A stretch of DNA of 64,000 nucleotides from Serratia rubidaea (GTDB lineage: Bacteria > Pseudomonadota > Gammaproteobacteria > Enterobacterales > Enterobacteriaceae). Shown here piece after piece: positions 37,881-46,431 of this stretch. The stretch is taken from assembly GCA_901472405.1 (NCBI GenBank), contig LR590463.1, positions 1,488,001-1,552,000 of the forward strand, given 5' to 3'. The translations under genes and the position numbers were made by a program. Numbering within the stretch: position 1 is the first letter of the stretch; every line of letters begins with the position of its first letter. The notes under the pieces were generated by a model. That model was not told the DNA's origin, did not search any database, and saw nothing but the letters and a program-made list of their open reading frames with translations.

Positions 37881-38337
37881 TTAGCGCTGGCCCACCCAGT
37901 TGCTGCACTTGCCGTCGACGCACTGCTTAGCGTACAGCAGCTGCAGCCCCGGCGACTCCTGGTACTGCGCCGGCTGCGCGGAAGCGGGCAGCGGCGCATC
38001 GTCAAAGGCATCCCAGTCGCTGCGGCGATAAACCGCCGGCGTTTTGCCGAACTGCTTTTTGAACGCCCGGGAGAACGACGGTTGGGAATCAAAATGATAT
38101 TGCAGGGCGATATCCAGGATCGGGCGCGGCGTCGATCTCAGCGCCTGAGCGGCTTTCGACAGCCGGCGTTCGCGGATATAGCTGCCAAGGGCGTGGGCCG
38201 GTGGTGCTGCGGAACATGCGTTGCAGGTGCCATTTGGAGTAGCCCGATTTTGCCGCCACGTTATCCAGCAGCAGCGGTTGGTCCAGGTGAGTTTCAATCC
38301 AGTTCAGTAAGTCGTGAATGATATTGGCGCGATCCAT
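37881..38337 (-). CDS. MarA/SoxS-type AraC-family activator, frameshifted here
   Basis: Small AraC-family protein made of two helix-turn-helix motifs with a short tail, about 151 residues. The first motif is in LLLDNVAAKSGYSKWHLQRM, followed by FRSTT. An extra G at 38195-38197 breaks the frame. Removed, it continues GHALGSYIRERRLSKAAQAL and the second motif ILDIALQYHFDSQPSFSRAF, KKQFGKTPAVYR. SGYSKWHLQRMF is the signature shared by MarA, SoxS, Rob and RamA. A C-terminal extension of about 40 residues (ending QCVDGKCSNWVGQR, with two cysteines) is longer than in MarA or SoxS and unusual. Target genes are unknown. Confidence 0.82.
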
Positions 38338-38659
38338 TATTTAAATTCTCCCGCAGGTACGACATTCAGATCTCAAGAGATAAGGCGTCGCCATTCATAC
38401 GTAAAACCGGGGTTTCAGGTATGAACAGGCTAATTATCCAAGTTTGTGCTTTGATAATAGGCGGGCGGAATCCATTACGCAAGAGGGAACTTGGTAAATA
38501 GGGGGCGCGAAAAATGCTCCGCTGGCGGTAGGGATAATAAGAAAGGTTTGGTTGTTGGGAGATAATCCTGCGGTTTAACGGCTTATTCGTGATTAATGTC
38601 AAAATGAGTAGTTAAGTTACCCGGTAATAGCAGATTCGGGTGTTGACCTTTAGCGCGCA

Positions 38660-38925
38660 TCACGGGCTGCCGAACAAGGAACCTGAGCCAGGGGCAACCG
38701 GACAGGGAGGTCCGGTTGAGGCGGCACAGGCAGGGATGCCTGTAGAGCCGACCCGCCCGGCGACGGTGACGCCGTGAGGACAAATCTGCCGGGAGCAGAT
38801 TTGAACGCTGCTTGCAGCGGCCCGCAGGGTGAGGCCCAGGGATGGGCCGAATAAACCCGAAGGGCAGAACGTGCCTAAGCGCGGGCGCGGGCGCGGGTGA
38901 AGGGGCCGCGCCTACGGCCCCTTCA
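38660..38925 (+). ncRNA. Array of hairpins with GGGA loops, possible structured RNA or repeat element
   Basis: At least five strong stems follow one another. AACCGGAC/GTCCGGTT with loop AGGGAG is at 38696-38717, and ACAGGCA/TGCCTGT with loop GGGA is at 38726-38743. A CGGCG/CGCCG stem is at 38758-38774. CAAATCTGC/GCAGATTTG with loop CGGGA is at 38781-38803. CGCTG/CAGCG is at 38806-38819, and GGCCCA/TGGGCC with loop GGGA is at 38833-38848. The last, GAAGGGGCCG/CGGCCCCTTC at 38899-38924, resembles a terminator without a T-run. GGA in apical loops is what CsrA/RsmA recognises, so a CsrB/CsrC-like decoy RNA is one reading. A dispersed non-coding repeat is another. Strand is inferred from the final hairpin. 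Confidence 0.45.
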
Positions 38926-39007
38926 ATTGCCTGTCACTGCCGTAACAGAGAAATACCTTTCGTTTGTGGCAATTCTGAACATCCTGAACTTGCAGATACC
39001 TTGTGTA

Positions 39008-39042
39008 AAAAAGCCAGTCAGTATTCACTAACTGGCTTTTTG
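39008..39042. terminator. Terminator of mqo, bidirectional
   Basis: Stem AAAAAGCCAGT with ACTGGCTTTTT and a 12-base loop; an A-run on one side and T-run on the other let it work for both strands. It is about 60 bases past the mqo stop. Confidence 0.9.
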
Positions 39043-39099
39043 GGCGGCGCATAGCGTTGCTATTGTGGAGTGCTACTTTGCCGTTGCGTCTGTATATGC

Positions 39100-40686
39100 T
39101 TACTGGACTGCTGCGGCTTCCGGTTTGACTTCAATATAGTTCAGCTGCAGCGTGTTGCTGGTGTAGCTGCGGATCTTGTTGGTCATTTCCACGTTGCCGT
39201 TCAGCGTGTGGCCGTAGGACGGAATGATCTCTTTCAGCTTGCTCTGCCACTGCGGCGTCGCCACTTTATCTTTGAACACTTTTTCCATCAGGTGCAGCAT
39301 GATCGGCGCTGCGGTGGACGCGCCCGGCGATGCGCCCAGCAGTGCGGCGATGCTGCCGTCCTGCGAGCTGACTACTTCGGTGCCGAACTGCAGCACGCCG
39401 CCTTTGTCAGCATCTTTCTTGATGATCTGCACGCGTTGGCCGGCGGTCCACAGTTTCCAGTCTTCCTGCTTGGCGTCCGGGTAGTACTCCTTCAGCGCGG
39501 CGAAACGGTCGTCATCGCTCATCATCAGCTGGCCGATCAGGTATTTCACCAGATCGAAGTTATCCATGCCGACGTGGGTCATTGGCATCAGGTTGGAGCT
39601 GTTCATGGAGACGATCAGGTCAAACAGCGAGCCGTTTTTCAGGAACTTGCTGGAGAAGGTGGCGAACGGTCCGAACAGCAGCACGCGCTTGCCGTCCAGC
39701 ATACGGGTATCCAGGTGCGGCACCGACATCGGCGGGGAACCGACGCTGGCCAGGCCGTACGCTTTTGCCAGGTGCTGGTTGGCAACGTCCTGATTGGTGG
39801 TCACCAGGAACTGACCGCCGACCGGGAAGCCGCCGTAGCCGTCAGCTTCCGGAATGCCGGACTTCTGCAGCAGGTGCAGCGCCGCGCCGCCGGCGCCGAT
39901 AAACACGAACTTGGCGTTGGTGGTGGTTTCTTTACCACCGTTATGCAGGTCGGCAACGGTCACCGCCCAGCTGTTGTCCGGGTTGCGCTTGATATCGCGC
40001 ACTTCATGGCCCAGGCTCAGGCTGAACTTTTTGTCTTTGGACAGGCTGTCCACCAGCTGGTGGGTGATGACGCCGAAGTTCACGTCGGTGCCCAGCGGCA
40101 TGCGGGTGGCGGCGATCTTCTGCGCCGGGTCGCGGCCTTCCATCATCAGCGGCGCCCACTGTTTGATCTGCGCAGGATCTTCAGAGTACTCCATGCCGCG
40201 GAACAGGGTGCTGTGCTGCAGCGCCGCGTAGCGTTTGCGCAGGAAGTTGATGTTATCGTCCCCCCAGACAAAGCTCATGTGCGGCACGCTGTTAATAAAG
40301 GATTTCGGATCGTGCAGGACGTTGTTTTTGACCTGATAAGACCAGAACTGGCGGGAGATTTCGAAAGACTCGTTAACGGTGATCGCTTTGCTGATATCGA
40401 TGGTGCCGTCTTTCTTTTCCGGGGTGTAGTTCATTTCACTGAACGCGGAGTGGCCGGTGCCGGCGTTGTTCCAGCCGTTGGAGCTCTCTTCCGCCACGCC
40501 GTCCATACGCTCGACCATATCGATGGTCCAGTCCGGCTCCAGCTCACGCAGGTAGGTGCCCAGCGTGGCGCTCATGATACCGCCGCCGATCAGCATAACG
40601 TCGACGTTTTTATTTTCTGCGGCGACGGCCTGCTGGCCAAGGCCGAACAGGTTGGCGCAGAAAAACAGAACGAGTAATTTTCTCAT
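39100..40686 (-). CDS. mqo: Malate:quinone oxidoreductase Mqo
   Basis: FAD-dependent, membrane-associated oxidation of malate to oxaloacetate with electrons passed to quinone, an alternative to malate dehydrogenase in the citric acid cycle. 528 residues, intact. A hydrophobic N-terminus ([20 protein letters not shown]) precedes the FAD-binding [20 protein letters not shown]. Diagnostic blocks are [49 protein letters not shown] and [16 protein letters not shown]. The first 23 residues resemble a signal peptide, as in E. coli Mqo. The region 40687-41077 before it holds its promoter and no gene. Confidence 0.97.
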   Translation of the reverse strand: MRKLLVLFFCANLFGLGQQAVAAENKNVDVMLIGGGIMSATLGTYLRELEPDWTIDMVERMDGVAEESSNGWNNAGTGHSAFSEMNYTPEKKDGTIDISKAITVNESFEISRQFWSYQVKNNVLHDPKSFINSVPHMSFVWGDDNINFLRKRYAALQHSTLFRGMEYSEDPAQIKQWAPLMMEGRDPAQKIAATRMPLGTDVNFGVITHQLVDSLSKDKKFSLSLGHEVRDIKRNPDNSWAVTVADLHNGGKETTTNAKFVFIGAGGAALHLLQKSGIPEADGYGGFPVGGQFLVTTNQDVANQHLAKAYGLASVGSPPMSVPHLDTRMLDGKRVLLFGPFATFSSKFLKNGSLFDLIVSMNSSNLMPMTHVGMDNFDLVKYLIGQLMMSDDDRFAALKEYYPDAKQEDWKLWTAGQRVQIIKKDADKGGVLQFGTEVVSSQDGSIAALLGASPGASTAAPIMLHLMEKVFKDKVATPQWQSKLKEIIPSYGHTLNGNVEMTNKIRSYTSNTLQLNYIEVKPEAAAVQ

Positions 40687-41077
40687 TAAATCAAATCTCT
40701 TGTGTGTAAATTCTACTCATTGGCAGGTGAAAGAATTTATCGGTAATAACCTGGATAGCCGTGAAATCGCGCATGATCTCCGGCGCGAAAATAGCGATAA
40801 GCCCTTTTTGTTAACAGGGTATTTAACGAAAAGTGGCTTATTCGTAGCGACGCTGAAGAGTAAATGTGCAGCTCACGTTTACGGACGGGATATTATTGTT
40901 TGCAAGAATGTTAAAAACTACTTTTGTAACTAAAAAAAGTTTCAAAACTTACAAAAAATATAAGGTTTAGTGAAATTTTATTTAAATTTTGCAGGAATTG
41001 TATTATTCGCCGGCTAATAATATTCGCACCTGCCGAGGATTTAAGCGATCGAGCGGGTGCGCTAAGAGAAACAGGTA
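40687..41077. other. 391-base AT-rich gap upstream of mqo
   Basis: Leader and promoter region of mqo (minus strand), ending at the terminator of the glutathione transferase gene. The middle has poly-A/T tracts (for example 40920-40990) and no open frame with any recognisable feature. Confidence 0.35.
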
Positions 41078-41079
41078 AC

Positions 41080-41109
41080 AAAAAATAACGGCCGCTGGGC
41101 AGGCGGCCG
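41080..41109 (-). terminator. Terminator of the glutathione transferase gene
   Basis: On the minus strand CGGCCGC, seven-base loop, GCGGCCG, then TTATTTTTTG. It starts just after the gene's stop. Confidence 0.85.
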
Positions 41110-41119
41110 ATGATGGCGC

Positions 41120-41824
41120 TTACGGACGCGCCGGGATGTTCAGGCCGCGTTGCACCGCCGGGCGTTCCAGGCCGCGCTCCAGCCAGGCGCCGACGCGGGG
41201 GAAGCTGTCGAACGACACCAGCTCGCGCGCCTCGTAAAAACCAATCAGGTTGCGCACCCAGCCGAGCAGGGAGATATCGGCGATGGTGTAGTCCGCGCCC
41301 ATGATCCATTCACGGTTTTCCAGCCGGGTTTCCAGCACGCCGAGCAGGCGCTGCGACTCTTTCTGATAGCGCTGCAGCGGGCGCTTGTCTTCGTATTCCC
41401 GTCCGGCGAATTTGTGGAAGAAGCCGAGCTGGCCGAACATCGGCCCCACCGCCGCCATCTGGAAGAAGACCCATTGAATGGTTTCAATGCGCTGCACCGG
41501 ATCCTGCGGCAGAAATTCGCCGCACTTCTCCGCCAGATACAGCAAGATGGCGCCGGATTCGAACAGCGCCAGCGGCTTGCCGTCCGGCCCGGCCGGATCG
41601 AGGATCGCCGGGATTTTGCCGTTGGGGTTCAATGACAGAAACTCCGGCGTCCAGGTTTCGTTCTGGCCGATATCAATCAGGTGCGCTTCATAAGGCAGGC
41701 CGGTCTCTTCCAGCATAATCGATACTTTGACGCCGTTAGGCGTCGGCAGGGAATAGAGCTGCAGCCGCTCCGGATGCTGCGCCGGCCAGCGGCGGGTGAT
41801 GGGGAATTCGGTGGCATCAAACAT
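41120..41824 (-). CDS. Glutathione S-transferase family protein (YfcG/YghU-like)
   Basis: Cytoplasmic transferase of 234 residues. The N-terminal thioredoxin-like domain (LYSLPTPNGVKVSIMLEE, and NPNGKIPAILD, ESGAILLYLAEK) holds the glutathione-binding residues, including the conserved ES pair. The all-helical C-terminal domain has MGADYTIADISLLGWVRNL. The TPNG(V)KVSIMLEE stretch is typical of the Nu-class disulfide-bond reductases YfcG and YghU, which lack the classical catalytic serine or cysteine. GAGGAACC precedes the ATG at 41822-41824. The exact substrate is unknown. Confidence 0.88.
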   Translation of the reverse strand: MFDATEFPITRRWPAQHPERLQLYSLPTPNGVKVSIMLEETGLPYEAHLIDIGQNETWTPEFLSLNPNGKIPAILDPAGPDGKPLALFESGAILLYLAEKCGEFLPQDPVQRIETIQWVFFQMAAVGPMFGQLGFFHKFAGREYEDKRPLQRYQKESQRLLGVLETRLENREWIMGADYTIADISLLGWVRNLIGFYEARELVSFDSFPRVGAWLERGLERPAVQRGLNIPARP

Positions 41825-41902
41825 AGTGGTTCCTCACGTTGGACGGGGCACCGGGCAGCGCCCGCAGGGTAGTGCAATCTCTAAGGCTAGCGCAGCGCGC
41901 CG

Positions 41903-42583
41903 TTACAGCGATATGCCAAAATGTGCGGCCAGCGCCTTTTTTCCCGCCGGCGTGATGTGCAGCTGGCGGCTGTCGAGCTGTTTACGCACCCAGCTGCGCC
42001 GTTCGAAGGCGGCTAATAGCGCCGCGCCCAGTGCGCCGCCCAGGTGTTCGCGCCGTTCGCTCCAGTCCAGGCAGCCGCAGGCAAAATGGCGACGGGAGGC
42101 GGGCGGGGTGCAGTCGACCCCTAACCGTTCCAGCGCGCTGCGCCCCTGCGGCGTCAGCTGATAGTCGTCGCCGCGCAGCCATTCCTGTGCAAACAGCCGG
42201 TTGTGCAGCGTGACGGCCACCTCGCCGGCCATATGGTCATAACAGGTGCGGGCCAGCTGCAGCGCCGTCGGCGTGCTGCTCTTCACCACCGGCCGCGGCC
42301 CGCCCGCCAGCGCCATCAGCGATTCCAGCGCGGCGGCCACTTCGCCGTCCGCCAGCCGGAAGTAGCGGTAGCGCCCCTGCTTGACGCAGGCGATCAGCCG
42401 CTGATCCAGCAGCCGCGCCAGATGGCTGCTGGCGGTTGACGGCGCGATATCGACCGCGCTGCTCAGCTCGGTAGCGGTGTAGGCGCGGCCGTCCATCAGC
42501 AGGCACAGCATGCGTGCCCGTGAGCGGTCGGCAATGGCGGCGCCAATCGCCGCCAGCCGCTGGTCGATTTCATCGTGATGCAT
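41903..42583 (-). CDS. ArsR-family winged-helix regulator
   Basis: 226 residues from the ATG at 42581-42583 with GGAGCG before it; an upstream ATG adds only MERT. The N-terminal ArsR-type HTH is clear (ARMLCLLMDGRAYTATELSS, DIAPSTASSHLARLLDQRLI, KQGRYRYFRLAD). The C-terminal half is a longer helical domain with cysteines (CYDHMAG, VDCTPPAS, ACGCLDW) and a second winged-helix-like segment at the end (QLDSRQLHITPAGKKALAAH). It is divergent from a small monooxygenase gene across 88 bases, so it probably regulates that gene. The effector is unknown. Confidence 0.85.
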   Translation of the reverse strand: MHHDEIDQRLAAIGAAIADRSRARMLCLLMDGRAYTATELSSAVDIAPSTASSHLARLLDQRLIACVKQGRYRYFRLADGEVAAALESLMALAGGPRPVVKSSTPTALQLARTCYDHMAGEVAVTLHNRLFAQEWLRGDDYQLTPQGRSALERLGVDCTPPASRRHFACGCLDWSERREHLGGALGAALLAAFERRSWVRKQLDSRQLHITPAGKKALAAHFGISL

Positions 42584-42671
42584 AGTTCGCTCCATAGCGA
42601 AGTGTCGCGGTGAGAATGAGTTTAGGCTGGCGTCAGCTTATCGACAAGGCGCATAGCGCCGGGAGGAACCG

Positions 42672-43016
42672 ATGATCGCGGTAATTTTTGAACTGCACGC
42701 GGCCGAAGGCCGGCAGGAGACCTATCTGGCGATGGCGGCGCAGCTGAAGCCGCTGCTGGCGCAGATTGACGGCTTTATTTCCATTGAACGCTTCCAGAGC
42801 CTGAGTGAGCCGGACAAGCTGCTGTCGCTCTCTTTCTGGCGCGATGAAGAGGCGGTGCGCCAGTGGCGCAATCTGGAGGCGCACCGGGCTGCGCAGACGC
42901 GCGGCCGCGACGGCGTATTGCGCGACTACCGGCTGCGGGTGGCGCAGGTGGTGCGTGATTACGGCGACAGCCAACGCGAACAGGCGCCGGCGGACAGCCG
43001 GCAGGCGCACGGCTGA
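42672..43016 (+). CDS. Antibiotic biosynthesis monooxygenase (ABM) domain protein
   Basis: Ferredoxin-like dimeric alpha/beta-barrel protein of 114 residues. MIAVIFELHAAEGRQETYLA and LAQIDGFISIERFQSL, then LLSLSFWRDEEAVRQWRN, EAHRAAQTRGRD form the full ABM pattern. Such proteins are small cofactor-free oxygenases or quinone-related enzymes like YgiN. It is divergent from an ArsR-type regulator that probably senses the same compound. AGGAACCG precedes the ATG. Specific reaction unknown. Confidence 0.88.
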   Translation: MIAVIFELHAAEGRQETYLAMAAQLKPLLAQIDGFISIERFQSLSEPDKLLSLSFWRDEEAVRQWRNLEAHRAAQTRGRDGVLRDYRLRVAQVVRDYGDSQREQAPADSRQAHG

Positions 43017-43376
43017 TTAGGTCCGCCGTACGGGAGGAAGCGTCTGTCACTGCGCGGCGTGCGGCGTCGCGGTGACGGGCACAGTGAAGGCATCGGCGCG
43101 GCAAGAGAAAGCGCAGCGCCGGTGAGTTTCTGTAAACGCCAAAATTTACCGGTATTACTGGCATGTGTGATGACGATTGTTTCTTAATAAACGAAACGAC
43201 GGCTGCGCATTCGCCGCCGGAGCGGGAAAATACCAGGAGTTGTCTTGGTTTTATTTGGAATATAGCAGCATAAATCCTGTTTTTCGCCGCAGTTGTGGGC
43301 AATATCTATACTAAGTTTGCCCGCCGGGTATCATTCGCTTGTGACGATCATTGGACGATGACACAAGGAATGTATC
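43017..43376. other. 360-base gap before the DUF3289 gene
   Basis: No gene is visible. It begins GC-rich and becomes AT-rich from about 43130. A TATACT at about 43306 could be a -10 box of the DUF3289 operon, but I see no matching -35. AAGGAATG lies before the start codon. Confidence 0.35.
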
Positions 43377-44237
43377 ATGATGGCTGCACTGCAGTTTCCC
43401 TGTACGATATTTAAAACGCAAAAGCGCATGGACGATTACGGAGCGAGCGATATGCGTTGTGGAGACCTATCCGCATCACAGCTAAAAACGCATTTTCGAC
43501 TGGCGGACGTTTCCACCACCGTAGACCCGTGGACGCTGACCAGAAAACGCCTTCACCAGGCGCACCCGCGCGCCTACGCGATGGTCAACCGCCTGTCCGC
43601 CCCGCAACAGACGCTGACCCGCCGCGAGTGCGCCGCCATACTATTTGATGAGCTGCGCCAGCTGTCGCGGATGTTTGCCCTTTATGGCCCCTACAAGTAC
43701 CTGATCGGCAAGATGATCGATCACCTGCAGTACGGCAACGGCACACCGTTTGCCAGCCCGCATCTGGACAGGGCGCTAAGGGAGCATATTTTGGGGGATA
43801 AAACGGATGACAGTTCGTTATTAAAAATAAAATTTGCTTTAATTGAAAACATTGATTGGAAGAACAGAACCTATCTACCTGCGATTCGAGAAGAGATTAC
43901 AAAAACTATTCTTGATAGCAAACTGCCAAAATTTGACCGTTTCCAGGATAATTTTAACGGAATGGGGATCACTGTGCATGATACCTGGGCAACCCATATT
44001 ACCATAAAGTCATTACATATTGAGAAAGACCGCTATCGTGCGTTAATTCATTACCAGGTTCAGGATCACTTTGGATTGGATGATGGTGATATTTCAAAGT
44101 TTAAATTTAATCAGTTCCGGTTTTTTCGCATTTGGTTTTTACTGCAACGATATAATCAATTTGGATTTAAGCCTTTTATGACTAACATGAATGCTACAGT
44201 GGAAATTGTTGGGAGTGAAGATGAACGTAAAAAATAA
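43377..44237 (+). CDS. DUF3289 family protein, first gene of a DUF943 locus
   Basis: 286 residues, intact, with two adjacent ATG codons at 43377 and 43380. The start MMAALQFPCTIFKTQKRMDD and YGASDMRCGDLSASQLK is the family signature. No signal peptide and no membrane segment are seen. The function of DUF3289 is unknown to me; it is found in enterobacteria beside DUF943 genes. Base composition changes sharply within the gene: a 60-base line at 43561 has 44 G or C, and one at 43801 has 15. So about residues 1-140 look native and about 141-286 look imported, as in modular toxins with swapped C-termini. The last 17 bases overlap the next gene. Confidence 0.75.
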   Translation: MMAALQFPCTIFKTQKRMDDYGASDMRCGDLSASQLKTHFRLADVSTTVDPWTLTRKRLHQAHPRAYAMVNRLSAPQQTLTRRECAAILFDELRQLSRMFALYGPYKYLIGKMIDHLQYGNGTPFASPHLDRALREHILGDKTDDSSLLKIKFALIENIDWKNRTYLPAIREEITKTILDSKLPKFDRFQDNFNGMGITVHDTWATHITIKSLHIEKDRYRALIHYQVQDHFGLDDGDISKFKFNQFRFFRIWFLLQRYNQFGFKPFMTNMNATVEIVGSEDERKK

Positions 44238-44685
44238 AAAAACAAAAAAAATCATTTTAATTATGGGCTGTATTTTTCTCGGTTATATTCTCTGGCTGCT
44301 GCTGCGCCCGGTTAAAATCGTGGCGGTTCATGAGGATGGAAATTTTAGCTCCGTTCTGGTCAAAAGCTTTCCGTTTACTACTAGGGGAAAAATAGAGTGG
44401 TGGTTGCAGAATAAGGATATGCTAAAAGAGCGCTATGGCATCCCAAAACCGGCGTCCTATGGTAATTTCAGCATCACTTTTTGGCTGTTTGGTGACGGCT
44501 ATAAAGAGGAAGGTAAGTACGACAGGCGCTGTTTTAGTGATATGAAGACTAAGGTTAATTGTATTGAAAAGGATATCGTTTTAAATGTGCGCAATAGCAA
44601 AAATATGGGAGTTGTATTTTTTGCTAATGGAGGAATATACCGAATCGATAAAAACGGTAAGATAACAAAGGTAAATATAGACTAA
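44221..44685 (+). CDS. DUF943 family protein, copy 1 (type A)
   Basis: 154 residues. A membrane helix near the N-terminus (IILIMGCIFLGYILWLLL, residues about 11-28) after a lysine-rich start orients the rest to the periplasm, as RPVKIVAVHEDGNFSSVLVK follows. The conserved core is GKIEWWLQNKDMLKERYGIP, then KPASYGNFSITFWLFGDGY and a cysteine pair (RRCFSD, VNCIEK). The ATG at 44221 overlaps the DUF3289 end by 17 bases and has GGGAG before it, so the pair is translationally coupled. Membrane-anchored periplasmic proteins beside a putative effector gene are often immunity proteins; this is inference. Confidence 0.8.
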   Translation: MNVKNKKTKKIILIMGCIFLGYILWLLLRPVKIVAVHEDGNFSSVLVKSFPFTTRGKIEWWLQNKDMLKERYGIPKPASYGNFSITFWLFGDGYKEEGKYDRRCFSDMKTKVNCIEKDIVLNVRNSKNMGVVFFANGGIYRIDKNGKITKVNID

Positions 44686-44731
44686 AGATAGAGCTTAGAT
44701 TTATCTCACATGGGGCGGTAGGGAGGAAACT

Positions 44732-45202
44732 ATGTCGATAAGGCCTATAGACGTGAGGGGTAAGCGAGTCCTGTTGTTGACCGCTTGTGTTTCAATTGTT
44801 TATATCTCCTGGTTGTTTTTGCGCCCAATTTTGATCGTTGCTGTTCATCAAAGGGGTGATTATAGCGATATTTTAGTTAAGAATTTTCCCGCCACCGATA
44901 AGGGGAGAATTCAGTGGTGGTTTGAAAATAAGGATAAACTTAAGACGCAGTATAATATCCCGCAACCCGCCTCCTACGGTAGTTTTACCATAACCTTCTG
45001 GTTGTTTGGTGATGGCTATCAGGAGGAAGGTAAGTATGATCGCCTGTGCTTCGATGATATGCCAACCAAGAAAAATTGTATTGATAAAAATTTGCTGATG
45101 ATGGTCAGGTACGCTAAAAACACCGGCCTGTCTTTTCGGCTGGATGGCGGGGTATATCGTATAAAGGGGAATGGTGAAATGATAAAGGAGAAGTATAAAT
45201 AG
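44732..45202 (+). CDS. DUF943 family protein, copy 2 (type B)
   Basis: 156 residues, with the membrane helix RVLLLTACVSIVYISWLFLR near the N-terminus and the periplasmic core RIQWWFENKDKLKTQYNIPQ, PASYGSFTITFWLFGDGY and cysteines in RLCFDD and KNCIDK. It differs from copy 1 in its N-terminus (MSIRPIDVRGKRVLL) and in the C-terminal third. It matches copy 4 closely at the N-terminus and its leader (AGGGAGGAAA before the start). Frame intact. Function as for copy 1, unknown. Confidence 0.8.
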   Translation: MSIRPIDVRGKRVLLLTACVSIVYISWLFLRPILIVAVHQRGDYSDILVKNFPATDKGRIQWWFENKDKLKTQYNIPQPASYGSFTITFWLFGDGYQEEGKYDRLCFDDMPTKKNCIDKNLLMMVRYAKNTGLSFRLDGGVYRIKGNGEMIKEKYK

Positions 45203-45293
45203 ATATACTCATCTACTGTACAATGTCTGTAATAGTGGGTTCATTAATTAGGTATATGTAAAATCTAACCGACAAATATCATGGAAGATATCA

Positions 45294-45760
45294 ATGACTG
45301 TTATAAATAAAAATAGAAAAACGTTTTTACTACTGGTAGTCGGCGTTCTAACCGTTTATATCGCCTGGTGGTTTTTACGCCCGGTGCAAATCGTGGCAGT
45401 ACATGAGGATAAACACTTCAGCTCTGTATTGGTTAAAAGCTTTCCGCTTACCACCAGAGGAAAAATAGAGTGGTGGTTGCAGAATAAGGATATGCTAAAA
45501 GAGCGTTATGGCATCCCAAAACCGGCGTCCTATGGTAATTTCAGCATCACTTTCTGGCTGTTTGGTGACGGCTATAAAGAAGAAGGTAAGTACGACAGAC
45601 GCTGTTTTAATGATATGAAGACAAACATTAACTGTATTGGAGAAGGATATCGTTTTCTCTGTAAGCAAGAGTAAAAACCTTGGCGTTGTTTTTATTGGTG
45701 GATCACGGGATATACCGAATCGATAAAAACGGTAAGATAACAAAGGTAAATATAGACTAA
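45294..45760 (+). CDS. DUF943 family protein, copy 3 (type A), two frameshifts here
   Basis: Copy 3 resembles copy 1: KIEWWLQNKDMLKERYGIPK and ASYGNFSITFWLFGDGYKEE are identical in both, and the last 40-odd bases up to the stop are identical too. The open frame ends early, at 45674, after NCIGEGY. Removing one extra G near 45640 and one extra C near 45709 restores NCIEKDIVFSVSKSKNLGVV and GIYRIDKNGKITKVNID, the same ending as copy 1. So it is either a real pseudogene or, more likely, hit by the same error type as elsewhere in the window. The membrane helix is LLLVVGVLTVYIAWWFLR. Confidence 0.72.
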
Positions 45761-45807
45761 TGATAAAGACTAGTGCATCACACATGGAGGATTTAGGGAA
45801 GGAAATT

Positions 45808-46248
45808 ATGTCGATAAGGTCTTTATGCGTGAGGGGTAAGCGAGTCCTGTTGTTGAGCGCCTGTGTTTCAATTGCTTATATCTCCTGGTTGTTTTTGCGA
45901 CCAGTGGAGATTGTTGCCGTTCATCAGAGAAACAATTTCAGCGCAGTGTTAGTCAAGAACTTTCCACTTACCGATCAGGGAAAAATATCTTGGTGGATGA
46001 AGAATAAAGATATGCTGAAAATGCGCTACGGAATTCCTAAGCCTGCTTCCTACGGTAGTTTTACCATCACATTCTGGCTATTTGGTGATGGTTATAAAGA
46101 AGAGGGAAAATATGACAGGTTGTGTTTTGATGATATGGATACAAAATTTAACTGTATTGAAAAGGATGCGGTTTTTTCTGTCAATAACGATAGCCGCAAC
46201 CGAATACACTTTACGATATATGATGGCGATGGCTACCTGCAGCAATAG
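45808..46248 (+). CDS. DUF943 family protein, copy 4 (type B)
   Basis: 146 residues from the ATG at 45808 (AAGGAAATT before it); an in-frame upstream ATG at 45760 would overlap copy 3 and is rejected. N-terminus MSIRSLCVRGKRVLLLSACV matches copy 2. The core GKISWWMKNKDMLKMRYGIP, KPASYGSFTITFWLFGDGY and the cysteines in RLCFDD and FNCIEK follow. The C-terminus (VNNDSRNRIHFTIYDGDGYL) differs from all other copies. It is the last gene of the array. Confidence 0.8.
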   Translation: MSIRSLCVRGKRVLLLSACVSIAYISWLFLRPVEIVAVHQRNNFSAVLVKNFPLTDQGKISWWMKNKDMLKMRYGIPKPASYGSFTITFWLFGDGYKEEGKYDRLCFDDMDTKFNCIEKDAVFSVNNDSRNRIHFTIYDGDGYLQQ

Positions 46249-46431
46249 AATAATAAGGTGTTGAAGTATATACAACTAGAGAACTTATTTGTTCAGGAGT
46301 AATAATGTAATTTACTGATTATTTATTTTTAATTTGTAACGATATTTATAATTGTGCACTGTAAATAGATTAAAGAATGGTTGGAAGTTAATTTAAAAGT
46401 GAACTGGCAGAGTAACTGCCAGTTCATATTA

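Larger units (their letters stand above)
38338..39099. other. 762-base stretch without protein genes before mqo
   Basis: The first 300 bases are AT-rich without structure that I can name. From 38660 to 38925 lies the hairpin array described separately. At 38881-38897 is a short GC-rich tandem of the unit GCGCGG. The remainder up to the mqo terminator is plain. Short open frames in this stretch run across the hairpins and look spurious. Confidence 0.5.

Noticed and set aside
38842..39054. A 70-residue open frame across the hairpin array and mqo terminator
   Set aside because: It reads through two strong hairpins, is low-complexity in the middle (AGAGAGEGAAP) and has no supporting start signal.
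39070..40677. A 535-residue open frame on the plus strand, antisense to mqo
   Set aside because: It is a mirror of the GC-rich third codon positions of mqo. It has no RBS, no family motif and a composition unlike a real protein (rich in H, Q, R, V). Similar antisense frames over ybiT, gsiCD, betA and the fimbrial genes were left out for the same reason.
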